Below, in pieces: positions 1-29,480 of a DNA stretch of 64,000 bases. The position numbers and the translations under genes were made by a program. Location of the stretch: NCBI GenBank assembly GCA_032622095.1, contig CP136068.1:53645025-53709024 (forward strand). Reading direction: 5' to 3'. Under the pieces are notes generated by a model that saw only the letters and a program-made list of their open reading frames with translations, was not told where the DNA came from and ran no database searches. This DNA comes from Siphonodentalium dalli (taxonomy: Eukaryota > Mollusca > Scaphopoda > Gadilida > Siphonodentaliidae). Position 1 is the stretch's first letter. Each line of letters opens with the position of its first letter.

Positions 1-3000
1 ATTTATTTGTAACAGGCTGTAAGTTCTCTTACATTGATGTGGGTACATGTAATTTGTTTGTAACAGGCTGTAAGTTCTCTTACATTGATGAGGGTACATG
101 TAATTTGTTTGTAACAGGCTGTAAGTTCTCTTACATTGATGAGGGTACATGTAATTTGTTTGTAACAGGCTGTAAGTTCTCTTACATTGATGAGGGTACA
201 TGTAATTTATTTGTAACAGGCTGTAAGTTCTCTTACATTGATGAGGGTACACGTAATTTGTTTGTAACAGGCTGTAAGTTCTCTTACATTGATGTGGGTA
301 CATGTAATTTGTTTGTAACAGGCTGTAAGTTCTCTTACATTGATGTGGGTACACGTAATTTGTTTGTAACAGGCTGTAAGTTCTCTTACATTGATGAGGG
401 TATACGTAATTTATTTGTAACAGGCTGTAAGTTCTCTTACATTGATGTGGGTACATGTAATTTATTTGTAACAGGCTGTAAGTTCTCTTACATTGATGAG
501 GGTACATGTAATTTGTTTGTAACAGGCTGTAAGTTCTCTTACATTGATGAGGGTACATGTAATTTGTTTGTAACAGGCTGTAAGTTCTCTTACATTGATG
601 AGGGTACATGTAATTTATTTGTAACAGGCTGTAAGTTCTCTTACATTGATGAGGGTACACGTAATTTGTTTGTAACAGGCTGTAAGTTCTCTTACATTGA
701 TGTGGGTACATGTAATTTGTTTGTAACAGGCTGTAAGTTCTCTTACATTGATGTGGGTACACGTAATTTGTTTGTAACAGGCTGTAAGTTCTCTTACATT
801 GATGAGGGTATACGTAATTTATTTGTAACAGGCTGTAAGTTCTCTTACATTGATGTGGGTACATGTAATTTATTTGTAACAGGCTGTAAGTTCTCTTACA
901 TTGATGTGGGTACATGTAATTTGTTTGTAACAGGCTGTAAGTTCTCTTACATTGATGAGGGTATACGTAATTTGTTTGTAACAGGCTGTAAGTTCTCTTA
1001 CATTGATGTGGGTACATGTAATTTGTTTGTAACAGGCTGTAAGTTCTCTTACATTGATGTGGGTACACGTAATTTGTTTGTAACAGGCTGTAAGTTCTCT
1101 TACATTGATGAGGGTATACGTAATTTATTTGTAACAGGCTGTAAGTTCTCTTACATTGATGTGGGTACATGTAATTTGTTTGTAACAGGCTGTAAGTTCT
1201 CTTACATTGATGAGGGTACATGTAATTTGTTTGTAACAGGCTGTAAGTTCTCTTACATTGATGAGGGTACATGTAATTTGTTTGTAACAGGCTGTAAGTT
1301 CTCTTACATTGATGAGGGTACATGTAATTTGTTTGTAACAGGCTGTAAGTTCTCTTTCATTGATGTGGGTACATGTAATTTGTTTGTAACAGGCTGTAAG
1401 TTCTCTTACATTGATGAGGGTACATGTAATTTGTTTGTAACAGGCTGTAAGTTCTCTTACATTGATGAGGGTACACGTAATTTGTTTGTAACAGGCTGTA
1501 AGTTCTCTTACATTGATGAGGGTACACGTAATTTGTTTGTAACAGGCTGTAAGTTCTCTTACATTGATGTGGGTACATGTAATTTGTTTGTAACAGGCTG
1601 TAAGTTCTCTTACATTGATGAGGGTACACGTAATTTGTTTGTAACAGGCTGTAAGTTCTCTTACATTGATGAGGGTACATGTAATTTGTTTGCAATAGGC
1701 TGTAAGTTATCTTACATTGATGTGGGTACATGTAATTTGTTTGTAACAGGCTGTAAGTTCTCTTACATTGATGTGGGTACATGTAATTTGTTTGTAACAG
1801 GCTGTAAGTTCTCTTACATTGATGAGGGTACATGTAATTTGTTTGTAACAGGCTGTAAGTTCTCTTACATTGATGAGGGTACATGTAATTTGTTTGTAAC
1901 AGGCTGTAAGTTCTCTTACATTGATGAGGGTACATGTAATTTGTTTGTAACAGGCTGTAAGTTCTCTTACATTGATGAGGGTACATGTAATTTGTTTGTA
2001 ACAGGCTGTAAGTTCTCTTACATTGATGAGGGTACACGTAATTTGTTTGTAACAGGCTGTAAGTTCTCTTACATTGATGAGGGTACACGTAATTTGTTTA
2101 TAACAGGCTGTAAGTTCTATTACATTGATGTGGGTACATGTAATTTATTTGTAACAGGCTGTAAGTTCTCTTACATTGATGTGGGTACATGTAATTTGTT
2201 TGTAACAGGCTGTAAGTTCTCTTACATTGATGAGGGTACATGTAATTTGTTTGTAACAGGCTGTAAGTTCTCTTACATTGATGAGGGTACATGTAATTTG
2301 TTTGTAACAGGCTGTAAGTTCTCTTACATTGATGAGGGTACACGTAATTTGTTTGTAACAGGCTGTAAGTTCTCTTACATTGATGAGGGTACATGTAATT
2401 TGTTTGTAACAGGCTGTAAGTTCTCTTACATTGATGAGGGTACATGTAATTTGTTTGTAACAGGCTGTAAGTTCTCTTACATTGATGAGGGTATACGTAA
2501 TTTGTTTGTAACAGGCTGTAAGTTCTCTTACATTGATGAGGGTATACGTAATTTGATTGTAACAGGCTGTAAGTTCTCTTACATTGATGTGGGTACACGT
2601 AATTTGTTTGTAACAGGCTGTAAGTTCTCTTACATTGATGTGGGTACATGTAATTTGTTTGTAACAGGCTGTAAGTTCTCTTACATTGATGAGGGTACAT
2701 GTAATTTGTTTGTAACAGGCTGTAAGTTCTCTTTCATTGATGTGGGTACATGTAATTTGTTTGCAACAGGCTGTAAGTTCTCTTACATTGATGTGGGTAC
2801 ACGTAATTTGTTTGTAACAGGCTGTAAGTTCTCTTACATTGATGTGGGTACATGTAATTTGTTTGTAACAGGCTGTAAGTTATCTTACATTGATGAGGGT
2901 ACATGTAATTTGTTTGTAACAGGCTGTAAGTTCTCTTACATTGATGAGGGTACATGTAATTTGTTTGTAACAGGCTGTAAGTTCTCTTACATTGATGTGG

Positions 3001-4757
3001 GTACACGTAATTTGTTTGTAACAGGCTGTAAGTTCTCTTACATTGATGTGGGTACATGTAATTTGTTTGTAACAGGCTGTAAGTTCTCTTACATTGATGA
3101 GGGTACATGTAATTTGTTTGTAACAGGCTGTAAGTTCTCTTTCATTGATGTGGGTACATGTAATTTGTTTGCAACAGGCTGTAAGTTCTCTTACATTGAT
3201 GTGGGTACACGTAATTTGTTTGTAACAGGCTGTAAGTTCTCTTACATTGATGTGGGTACATGTAATTTGTTTGTAACAGGCTGTAAGTTATCTTACATTG
3301 ATGAGGGTACATGTAATTTGTTTGTAACAGGCTGTAAGTTCTCTTACATTGATGAGGGTACATGTAATTTGTTTGTAACAGGCTCTAAGTTCTCTTACAT
3401 TGATGAGGGTACATGTAATTTGATTGTAACATGCAGGAGTTCTCTTACATTGATGAGGGTATACGTAATTTGTTTGTAACAGGCTGTAAGTTCTCTTACA
3501 TTGATGAGGGTACATGTAATTTGTTTGTAACAGGCTGTAAGTTCTCTTTCATTGATGTGGGTACATGTAATTTGTTTGTAACAGGCTGTAAGTTATCTTA
3601 CATTGATGAGGTAATTTGTTTGTAACAGGCTGTAAGTTCTCTTACATTGATGAGGTAATTTGTTTGTAACAGGCTGTAAGTTATCTTACATTGATGAGGT
3701 AATTTGTTTGTAACAGGCTGTAAGTTCTCTTACATTGATGAGGGTACATGTAATTTGTTTGTAACAGGCTGTAAGTTCTCTTACATTGATGAGGGTACAT
3801 GTAATTTGTTTGTAACAGGCTGTAAGTTCTCTTACATTGATGAGGGTATACGTAATTTGTTTGTAACAGGCTGTAAGTTCTCTTACATTGATGTGGGTAC
3901 ATGTAATTTGTTTGCAACAGGCTGTAAGTTCTCTTACATTGATGTGGGTACATGTAATTTGTTTGTAACAGGCTGTAAGTTCTCTTACATTGATGAGGGT
4001 ACATGTAATTTGTTTGTAACAGGCTGTAAGTTCTCTTACATTGATGAGGGTACATGTAATTTGTTTGTAACAGGCTGTAAGTTCTCTTACATTGATGAGG
4101 GTACATGTAATTTGTTTGTAACAGGCTGTAAGTTCTCTTTCATTGATGTGGGTACATGTAATTTGTTTGTAACAGGCTGTAAGTTATCTTACATTGATGA
4201 GGGTATACGTAATTTGTTTGTAACAGGCTGTAAGTTCTCGTACATTGATGAGGGTACATGTAATTTGTTTGTAACAGGCTGTAAGTTCTATTACATTGAT
4301 GTGGGTACATGTAATTTGTTTGTAACAGGCTGTAAGTTCTCTTACATTGATGTGGGTACATGTAATTTATTTGTAACAGGCTGTATGTTCTATTACATTG
4401 ATGTGGGTATACGTAATTTGTTTGTAACAGGCTGTAAGTTCTCTTACATTGATGAGGGTATACGTAATTTGTTTGTAACAGGCTGTAAGTGCTCTTACAT
4501 TGATGTGGGTACATGTAATTTGTTTGTAACAGGCTGTAAGTTCTCTTACATTGATGAGGGTACATGTAATTTGTTTGTAACAGGCTGTAAGTGCTCTTAC
4601 ATTGATGTGGGTACATGTAATTTGTTTGTAACAGGCTGTAAGTTCTCTTACATTGATGAGGGTATACGTAATTTGTTTGTAACAGGCTGTAAGTGCTCTT
4701 ACATTGATGAGGGTATACGTAATTTGTTTGTAACAGGCTGTAAGTTCTCTTACAATT
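1..4757. repeat. 51-bp minisatellite, about 93 units, with higher-order structure
   Basis: A tandem array of a 51-bp unit (core GTAATTTGTTTGTAACAGGC followed by a short GTAAG...CTTAC hairpin) fills the first 4.76 kb and runs off the left edge. Units vary mainly at three places: gag/gtg, catg/cacg/tacg, and ttg/tta. Combinations of these variants recur with a 408-bp (8-unit) period, for example at 202-243 versus 610-651 and at 2727 versus 3135. Around 3600-3720 three units are about 8 bases short, and near 3424-3436 one unit is damaged. Because 51 is a multiple of three and the unit lacks stops in two frames, very long open frames appear on both strands; I regard them as artefacts. It lies in, or upstream of, an intron of TBC1D23. 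Confidence 0.97.
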
Positions 4758-4973
4758 GATTATGTCACTTTGCATGAAACAGAAAATTGTAATTATAAAT
4801 TATTTTTTACAGTTAATCCCCTTTGTCTGTTTGGGTTAAGGAGGTGATCAGATAATTCAAAGTATCAAATTACAAGTATATGTCATCAAAGCATATATAC
4901 TATTCCAAATTAATTCGTCACCACTCACATTTGGCTGATTAACTTATTGTCTTATTCTCGCAGGTCAATATTA

Positions 4974-6085
4974 CAGTTAAACTTTGTTAAGTCGAATCGC
5001 AAGGGACCGTTGATTTACTTCGAGTTATCCGTGTGTTCGACTTAAACATTTCGACCACAAATTCCAACTAGTCGAATTCATTTCGATCCGATAATAATTG
5101 TTTTCAACCTTGTGCACGCTATATACCCACGCTAAATAAATAGTCAGTTACTATGCTGATCATATACAACAGACGAGATGATATTTGTTCTGATTACTTA
5201 TTGAATAATATAATAAAAACACAGAATATGATAAGAAAACATCAACAAATTCGCGGTAGAAATAACAAAAGTACATTTGACCCAGAGGTGGTTACAATAG
5301 TATTTACAAAAATTGTGATTCAGGATTGGAAGTGACTGGTTATCAAGGACTGTGGTTTCTGCAAAATATAGTTGTTGAATCTCTCTTTAGTTTATCGCTG
5401 ATGCCCAATATCTTCATTAAGTCGTCGCTCGTGTCTGCTTGGGTCATGAGATAACGCAGTACAATGTCGCAGCTATGCATTGCGTCATCGATTGCCGGGT
5501 CGGGCTCGGTGCACTCGATGACCTCGTCTTCGTCGTCTTCAGTCAAAAAGCCGTTCTTCGATGCTTTTAACGTCCATGTTTTTCTTCCCACCATCAGATG
5601 GATGGCGTATTTTTTCGTTCGGAACATTGTTTTCATTTTGGGAAAGCATGACTGAATGAAATTATTCTCCATATCAGGCGATTTAAATATCATTTTCATT
5701 TCGTCTGTCAACACTTCTGATCCTCACACGGGGAAATTGATCCACGCACCTCGTTAATATGTTAAAGAAACAATGCATGAGGACAAATAAAGACTCCAGG
5801 AAACTTCACAGCTTTTTAGGCAATTGAATAGAAGCACACTGAGTTATAATCACATGGCGATGCATCGCCGATGGCGCTTCGACTTAACCATAGTAATTAG
5901 TGTTATAAGCTGACTGGTGGGATCAAATTTCGTTTCGACTTAAGCAGAATTTCGACTTATCCGCCTTCGACTTAACCGTGATTATTCTATTGGCTTTGCA
6001 CACAAGCTCAGCCGGGACCAGGCAATGGCTTCGACTTAAGTGGGGTATTCGAGTTACCGACGTTCGACTTAATGAAGTTTGACTG
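4974..6085. mobile_element. Tigger/pogo-like DNA transposon, 1.1 kb, non-autonomous
   Basis: The left end reads CAGTTAAACTTTGTTAAGTC and the right end, on the other strand, CAGTCAAACTTCATTAAGTC. Both are flanked by the dinucleotide TA (4972-4973 and 6086-6087), the target duplication of Tc1/mariner-type elements. Ends beginning CAGT with 'gttaagtcga' repeats are typical of the Tigger/pogo group. Further 'ttcgactta' repeats lie inside both ends (5025-5075 and 5925-6075). At 1112 bp it is too short for a full transposase, so it is a deletion derivative. Confidence 0.85.
5343..5714 (-). pseudogene. Possible C-terminal transposase remnant inside the Tigger-like element
   Basis: This 123-codon open frame lies wholly inside the 1.1 kb Tigger-like element. 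The predicted product has an acidic stretch (TEDDEDEVIECTEPD) followed by a helical-looking tail (LRYLMTQADTSDDLMKILG). That resembles the acidic and helical C-terminal tail of CENP-B/Tigger transposases, but I see neither the DDE catalytic core nor the helix-turn-helix DNA-binding domain. Its base composition is more GC-rich than the flanks, as expected for former coding sequence. Most likely it is the last fragment of a transposase gene left after internal deletion; a host gene is unlikely. Assignment rests on location and style of sequence, not on a database match. Confidence 0.4.
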
Positions 6086-6599
6086 TAATAGAATAAGACA
6101 CAATAAGTTAATCAGCCGAATGTGAGTGGTGACGAATTAATTTGGAATAGTATATATGCTTTGATGACATATACTTGTAATTTGATACTTTGAAATAACC
6201 AACAGTATGTTGGTACATTCATTCACAATAGATATACACAGAATGGTCCTTTGATCAAACAAACAAATGCATATTGATACAGATTCTTGGTCACAGCATA
6301 TTTTATCTTGTTTTGTAACACTGCATATTAATGGGGATATGGTATAGCACATATATATGATATCTCTTAATGACCAGCGAGAATAAGACACAATAAGTTA
6401 ATCAGCCAAATGTGAGTGGTGACGAATTAATTTGGAATAGTATATATGCTTTGATGACATATACTTGTAATTTGATAATTGCATAGCAATATCAAACATA
6501 AATGTCACTTCACATTAATATTTATTGCTACTTTGATAAATATTTATTTATGAATAAAACTATCTTGTTTTGCTACTTTATTTTACATGTGTATGTTTA

Positions 6600-6790
6600 T
6601 TATACCCCTCACAACAAAGTTGTGGGAGGGCTGTATACTGGAATCAGCTTGTCCGTGCTTACATCTGACAAGCCGTCCATCCATCGCCCGTCCACAAATA
6701 TCGTGGACACAAATATAACTGAAAAATTTATAAAAAAATATGGACTAAATTGTTGGAAAATCTTACGTGTAGGTATGTTTTGAGATACCT
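6600..6790. repeat. Dispersed CCGTCC-type repeat, fragment
   Basis: It begins with the inverted pair 'cccctcacaacaaagttgtgggaggg' followed by 'tatactggaatcagc', then 'ccgtccatccatcgcccgtcc'. The same head occurs at 9261, and related heads occur at 11091 and 15210. It is 5'-end material of a family widespread in mollusc introns. It lies about 80 bp upstream of the first visible TBC1D23 exon. Confidence 0.6.
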
Positions 6791-6871
6791 CTTACCAAAT
6801 TATGTATACATAAATTTGGAGTTCGAACAAGCCATGTGCATTTAATTGTTGGTTGCTTTTTCTTCTTCCAG

Positions 6872-23632
<16,761 letters not shown>

Positions 23633-24065
23633 TTTGTTCGTGTTATTGTATTTATTTTGTTTCATAGTACTACTTTGGGCCAAGTTCACCCTGTAAGTGA
23701 CTTGTTTGAGACATATTAACCCTTTCTTTACTAAATACTCATTGTCAGGTAGTTCCCTTAGGAAATGTTCAGGTAGGCCATTTGTTGAACTTATTGTCTG
23801 AACATTTTCCCCCCAACATATAGGAATTCTTCTGCACTTATATTATCTGTGCTTCTGTTTGTGGTCTGCTCATTTTTCCTGAATACCCTTCCAAATGAAT
23901 AATAGATCATTCCAATGTATGTTTTTTTATAACTGACATGAGAATCCATTTATTAAAGAAAGGGTTAATGGACGGATATAGCAGATTGATAGCCAGAACC
24001 ATATAAGTGTTCAAAGGGAGAAGTCTTATATTTGCATCATTCATTTATTAAGGAGTAGTGGTCCG
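23633..24065 (+). other. Presumed 3' untranslated region
   Basis: No coding features. A canonical AATAAA is not evident before the MITE at 23716. The transcript end is unknown and may lie within or beyond the 67-bp array. Confidence 0.4.
23716..23968. mobile_element. piggyBac-type MITE
   Basis: Perfect TTAA on both sides, with inverted ends TTAACCCTTTCTTTA(C/A)TAAAT. It is 253 bp and non-coding. A degraded copy in the opposite orientation lies at 10614-10856. It sits about 85 bp after the TBC1D23 stop, so it is probably transcribed in the 3' UTR. Confidence 0.85.
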
Positions 24066-27000
24066 CTATCAGGGAGATGTCATAAATACTGAAATATAAT
24101 CAACCCCTCAACATTAACCATCTTAAGATCCCGGTATCAGGGAGATGTCATAAATACTGAATATAATTAAACCCACAACATTAACCATCTTAAGATCCCG
24201 CTATCAGGGAGATGTCATACATACTGAAATATAATCAACCCCTCAACATTAACCATCTTAAGATCCCGGTATCAGGGAGATGTCATAAATACTGAATATA
24301 ATTAAACCCTCAACATTAACCATCTTAAGATCCCGGTATCAGGGAGATGTCATAAATACTGAATATAATTAATCCCTCAACATTAACCATCTTAAGATCC
24401 CGCTATCAGGGAGATGTCATAAATACTGAATATAATTAACCCCTCAACATTAACCATCTTAAGATCCCGCTATCAGGGAGATGTCATAAATACTGAATAT
24501 AATTAAACCCACAACATTAACCATCTTAAGATCCCGCTATCAGGGAGATGTCATACATACTGAAATATAATCAACCCCTCAACATTAACCATCTTAAGAT
24601 CCCGGTATCAGGGAGATGTCATAAATACTGAATATAATTAAACCCTCAACATTAACCATCTTAAGATCCCGGTATCAGGGAGATGTCATAAATACTGAAT
24701 ATAATTAATCCCTCAACATTAACCATCTTAAGATCCCGCTATCAGGGAGATGTCATAAATACTGAATATAATTAAACCCACAACATTAACCATCTTAAGA
24801 TCCCGCTATCAGGGAGATGTCATACATACTGAAATATAATCAACCCCTCAACATTAACCATCTTAAGATCCCGGTATCAGGGAGATGTCATAAATACTGA
24901 ATATAATTAAACCCTCAACATTAACCATCTTAAGATCCCGGTATCAGGGAGATGTCATAAATACTGAATATAATTAAACCCTCAACATTAACCATCTTAA
25001 GATCCCGGTATCGGGGAGATGTCATAAATACTGAATATAATTAACCCTTAAGATCCCGGTATCAGGGAGATGTCATAAATACTGAATATAATTAAACCCT
25101 CAACATTAACCATCTTAAGATCCCGGTATCAGGGAGATGTCATAAATACTGAATATAATTAACCATCTTAAGATCCCAGTATCAGGGAGATGTCATAAAT
25201 GATGAATATAATTAAACCCTCAACATTAACCATCTTAAGATCCCGGTATCAGGGAGATGTCATAACTACTGAATATAATCAACCCCTCAACATTAACCAT
25301 CTTAAGATCCCGGTATCAGGGAGATGTCATAAATACTGAATATAATTAACCCCTCAACATTAACCATCTTAAGATCCCGGTATCAGGGAGATGTCATAAA
25401 TACTGAATATAATTAAACCCTCAACATTAACTATCTTAAGCTCCCGCTATCAGGGAGATGTCATAAATACTGAATATAATTAACCCCTTAAGATCCCGGT
25501 ATCAGGGAGATGTCATAAATACTGAAATATAATCAACCCCTCAACATTAACCATCTTAAGATCCCGGTATCAGGGAGATGTCATAAATACTGAAATATAA
25601 TTAACCCCTCAACATTAACCATCTTAAGATCCCGGTATCAGGAAGATGTCATAAATACTGAATATAATTAACCCCTTAAGATCCCGCTATCAGGGAGATG
25701 TCATAAATACTGAATATAATTAACCCCTCAACATTAACCATCTTAAGATCCCGGTATCAGGGAGATGTAATAAATACTGAATATAATTAACCCCTTAAGA
25801 TCCCGGTATCAGGGAGATGTCATAAATACTGAAATATAATTAACCCCTCAACATTAACCATCTTAAGATCCCGGTATCAGGAAGATGTCATAAATACTGA
25901 ATATAATTAACCCCTTAAGATCCCGCTATCAGGGAGATGTCATAAATACTGAATATAATTAACCCCTCAACATTAACCATCTTAAGATCCCGGTATCAGG
26001 GAGATGTCATAAATACTGAATATAATTAACCCCTTAAGATCCCGGTATCGGGGAGATGTCATAAATACTGAATATAATTAACCCCTCAACATTAACCATC
26101 TTAAGATCCCGGTATCAGGGAGATGTCATAAATACTGAATATAATTAACCCCTTAAGATCCCGGTATCAGGGAGATGTCATAAATACTGAATATAATTAA
26201 CCCCTCAACATTAACCATCTTAAGATCCCGGTATCAGGGAGATGTCATAAATACTGAATATAATTAACCCCTCAACATTAACCATCTTAAGATCCCGCTA
26301 TCAGGGAGATGTCATAAATACTGAATATAATTAAACCCTCAACATTAACCATCTTAAGATCCCGGTATCAGTGAGATGTCATAAATACTGAATATAATTA
26401 ACCCCTCAACATTAATCATCTTAAGAAACCAGTATCAGGGAGATGTCATAAATACTGAATATAATTAACCCCTCAACATTAACAATCTTAAGATCCCGGT
26501 ATCAGGGAGATGTCATAAATACTGAATATAATTAAACCCTCAACATTAACCATCTGAAGATCCGGCTATCAGGGAGATGTCATAAATACTGAATATAATT
26601 AAACCCTCAACATTAACCATCTTAAGATCCCGGTATCAGGGAGATGTCATAAATACTGAATATAATTAAACCCTCAACATTAACCATCTTAAGATCCCGG
26701 TATCAGGGAGATGTCATAAATACTGAATATAATTAAACCCTCAACATTAACTATCTTAAGATCCCGGTATCAGGGAGATGTCATAAATACTGAATATAAT
26801 TAAACCCTCAACATTAACCATCTTAAGATCCCGGTATCAGGGAGATGTCATAAATACTGAATATAATTAAACCCTCAACATTAACCATCTTAAGATCCCG
26901 GTATCAGGGAGATGCCATAAATACTGAATATAATTAAACCCTCAACATTAACCATCTTAAGATCCCGGTATCAGGGAGATGTCATAAATACTGAATATAA

Positions 27001-28180
27001 TTAAACCCTCAACATTAACCATCTTAAGATCCCGGTATCAGGGAGATGTCATAAATACTGAATATAATTAAACCCTCAACATTAACCATCTTAAGATCCC
27101 GGTATCAGGGAGATGTCATAAATACTGAATATAATTAACCATCTTAAGATCCCAGTATCAGGGAGATGTCATAAATACTGAATATAATTAAACCCTCAAC
27201 ATTAACCATCTTAAGATCCCGGTATCAGGGAGATGTCATAAATACTGAATATAATTAAACCCTCAACATTAACCATCTTAAGATCCCGGTATCAGGGAGA
27301 TGTCATAAATACTGAATATAATTAAACCCTCAACATTAACCATCTTAAGATCCCGGTATCAGGGAGATGTCATAAATACTGAATATAATTAAACCCTCAA
27401 CATTAACCATCTTAAGATCCCGGTATCAGGGAGATGTCATAAATACTGAATATAATTAAACCCTCAACATTAACCATCTTAAGATCCCGGTATCAGGGAG
27501 ATGTCATAAATACTGAATATAATTAAACCCTCAACATTAACTATCTTAAGCTCCCGCTATCAGGGAGATGTCATAAATACTGAATATAATTAACCCCTTA
27601 AGATCCCGGTATCGGGGAGATGTCATAAATACTGAAATATAATCAACCCCTCAACATTAACCATCTTAAGATCCCGGTATCAGGGAGATGTCATAAATAC
27701 TGAATATAATTAAACCCTCAACATTAACCATCTTAAGATCCCGGTATCAGGGAGATGTCATAAATACTGAATATAATTAAACCCTCAACATTAACCATCT
27801 TAAGATCCCGGTATCAGGGAGATGTCATAAATACTGAATATAATTAAACCCTCAACATTAACCATCTTAAGATCCCGGTATCAGGGAGATGTCATAAATA
27901 CTGAATATAATTAAACCCTCAACATTAACCATCTTAAGATCCCGGTATCAGGGAGATGTCATAAATACTGAATATAATTAAACCCTCAACATTAACTATC
28001 TTAAGCTCCCGCTATCAGGGAGATGTCATAAATACTGAATATAATTAACCCCTTAAGATCCCGGTATCGGGGAGATGTCATAAATACTGAAATATAATCA
28101 ACCCCTCAACATTAACCATCTTAAGATCCCGGTATCAGGGAGATGTCATAACTACTGAATATAACTAACCCTTCAACATT
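24066..28180. repeat. 67-bp minisatellite, about 62 units
   Basis: The unit begins 'gatcccggtatcagggagat', then 'gtcataaatactgaatataa' and 'ttaaaccctcaacattaacc', 'atcttaa'. A subset of units lacks the 'tcaacattaaccatct' part and is about 50 bp. Variants (ggta/gcta, aaaccc/acccc, gaatata/gaaatata) recur in blocks. The unit is rich in stops in all frames, so no long ORF arises. Confidence 0.97.
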
Positions 28181-29090
28181 ATATCTTTATACCTGTAAAA
28201 AAAATTTAGAGAAAATAATATCAGGCACATCAAAACTGGAATATTATAGTGGGTTTCTGAAACCAACATCTGCACATCTATGAAACATACAGTCAAATTA
28301 CAAAAGAAATTAATACACTGTGCATCAGCGTGTATAGTCAAATTTAACTACAGAAACTTATTGCAGGACTCCGCTTTCCATTGTCCTACAATCGGTTTCT
28401 TTGTGTTCAAATTCTACTATTCAAGCTGATGTGCAGTGTATTTACTTCTTAGATGTGAGAAACCATTTATAATCCTAGTAATCAGGAAACAGGCATATGC
28501 ATACTGGAGTACAGATAGAGGTCATTTCTTCCTGGAAAAAAGATAGATGATAAAATTTATTAATTTTAAGAAGAAGATATCGACAATCACTGATAGCCTT
28601 TCTCCATTTGATTCAAACATTATTTATTTTATCCCATTGGCTTAAGAACAGAAATTCCAACACACAAATGGAACAATCATGGTGTTGTAATATGTGGGAG
28701 AAGAGGATCTGAGAGAAAATATGCGCTGAAAAAAGCCTACACCTCATTAGAATATGGTATTGAACTCATTTATTGTCCATCAAAACATTACTCTGTATCA
28801 GTCAATCCTTCCTTTGCTATATCCGTCTATTCGACTTGCCTCATGCCTTTGTCAAACAGGGATAGACCTGGTTTAATTCACGGTATTATTGCCAGACCAG
28901 CCATTTTATTTGATCAAAGTCCTGCACTACTTTTTTATTTTTACAGAAGATGGGTTTAAATTGATATACACCAATGGAAAGCTTGGTCCAGTTGTGTAAC
29001 AACGCCTATGGTTAAATGAATTATGATGGGTGTCCGTCCGTCTATTTGTTGATATGACCCAAGCCTGCAAATAGTGTGCCTGTCATTTGC
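28181..29090. other. Gene-free stretch, nothing recognised
   Basis: AT-rich sequence without a supported exon or repeat. It begins right after the 67-bp array. Confidence 0.5.
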
Positions 29091-29185
29091 AGAATGAGGT
29101 CCCCAGACAGTGAAGTGAATTTAGTGAGGGCTATCCCGCACAGCAGGTTAGCATCACCAAATTCACCCTCTGGGGACCTCATTCT
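29091..29185. mobile_element. Small palindromic MITE, copy 1
   Basis: Ends 'agaatgaggtccccag' and 'ctggggacctcattct' are perfect inverted repeats. The inner parts 'gtgaatttagtga' and 'tcaccaaattcac' extend the hairpin. About 95 bp. Confidence 0.85.
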
Positions 29186-29391
29186 GATTAGGCCTTATCT
29201 TCTGGGAAGTATCTATAGTTTCACATTAACATTGTTTTTAGTTACTTTTTCCCTTTTTCCCTTCTGGGAAGTTTCTATATCCACTAATTTGCAGAAGATA
29301 AATTTCATAATCGAGGTGACTAATGGGTGAACATCACCAACTTCAACTGGGAAACTTCAATCTGATCCTAGGTCTCCCATAGAAGTTGAGC

Positions 29392-29480
29392 AGAATGAGG
29401 TTCCCAGAGGGAGAATTTGGTGATGCTAGTCAATTTTGTGGGATAGTGTCACTAAATTCACCCTCTGGGGACCTCATTCT
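29392..29480. mobile_element. Small palindromic MITE, copy 2
   Basis: Same family: 'agaatgaggttcccagag' ... 'ctctggggacctcattct', with one mismatch in the ends. It lies 206 bp after copy 1. Confidence 0.85.

Larger units (their letters stand above)
4856..6477. repeat. Palindromic repeat with three ~105-bp arms, split by a Tigger-like insertion
   Basis: A segment of about 105 bp at 4856-4960 reappears inverted at 6090-6194 and again in that inverted orientation at 6378-6477. The outer pair also shares the flanking bases around 'gacc(t/a)gcgag'. If the Tigger-like element at 4974-6085 is removed, the first two arms become a tight hairpin with a loop of roughly 20 bases. This suggests a MITE-like or foldback sequence that later received the insertion in its loop. 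The 6195-6377 segment between arms two and three shows no recognised content. Confidence 0.8.

Noticed and set aside
39-3479. 1146-codon open frame
   Set aside because: It is one frame of the 51-bp minisatellite, and similar frames exist on the other strand. Variants do not favour silent changes and the unit has no protein-like features.
4758-6871. Upstream TBC1D23 exons for the rest of the TBC domain
   Set aside because: I looked for sequence matching the preceding TBC segment with a suitable phase and splice sites and found none; the region is repeat and transposon.
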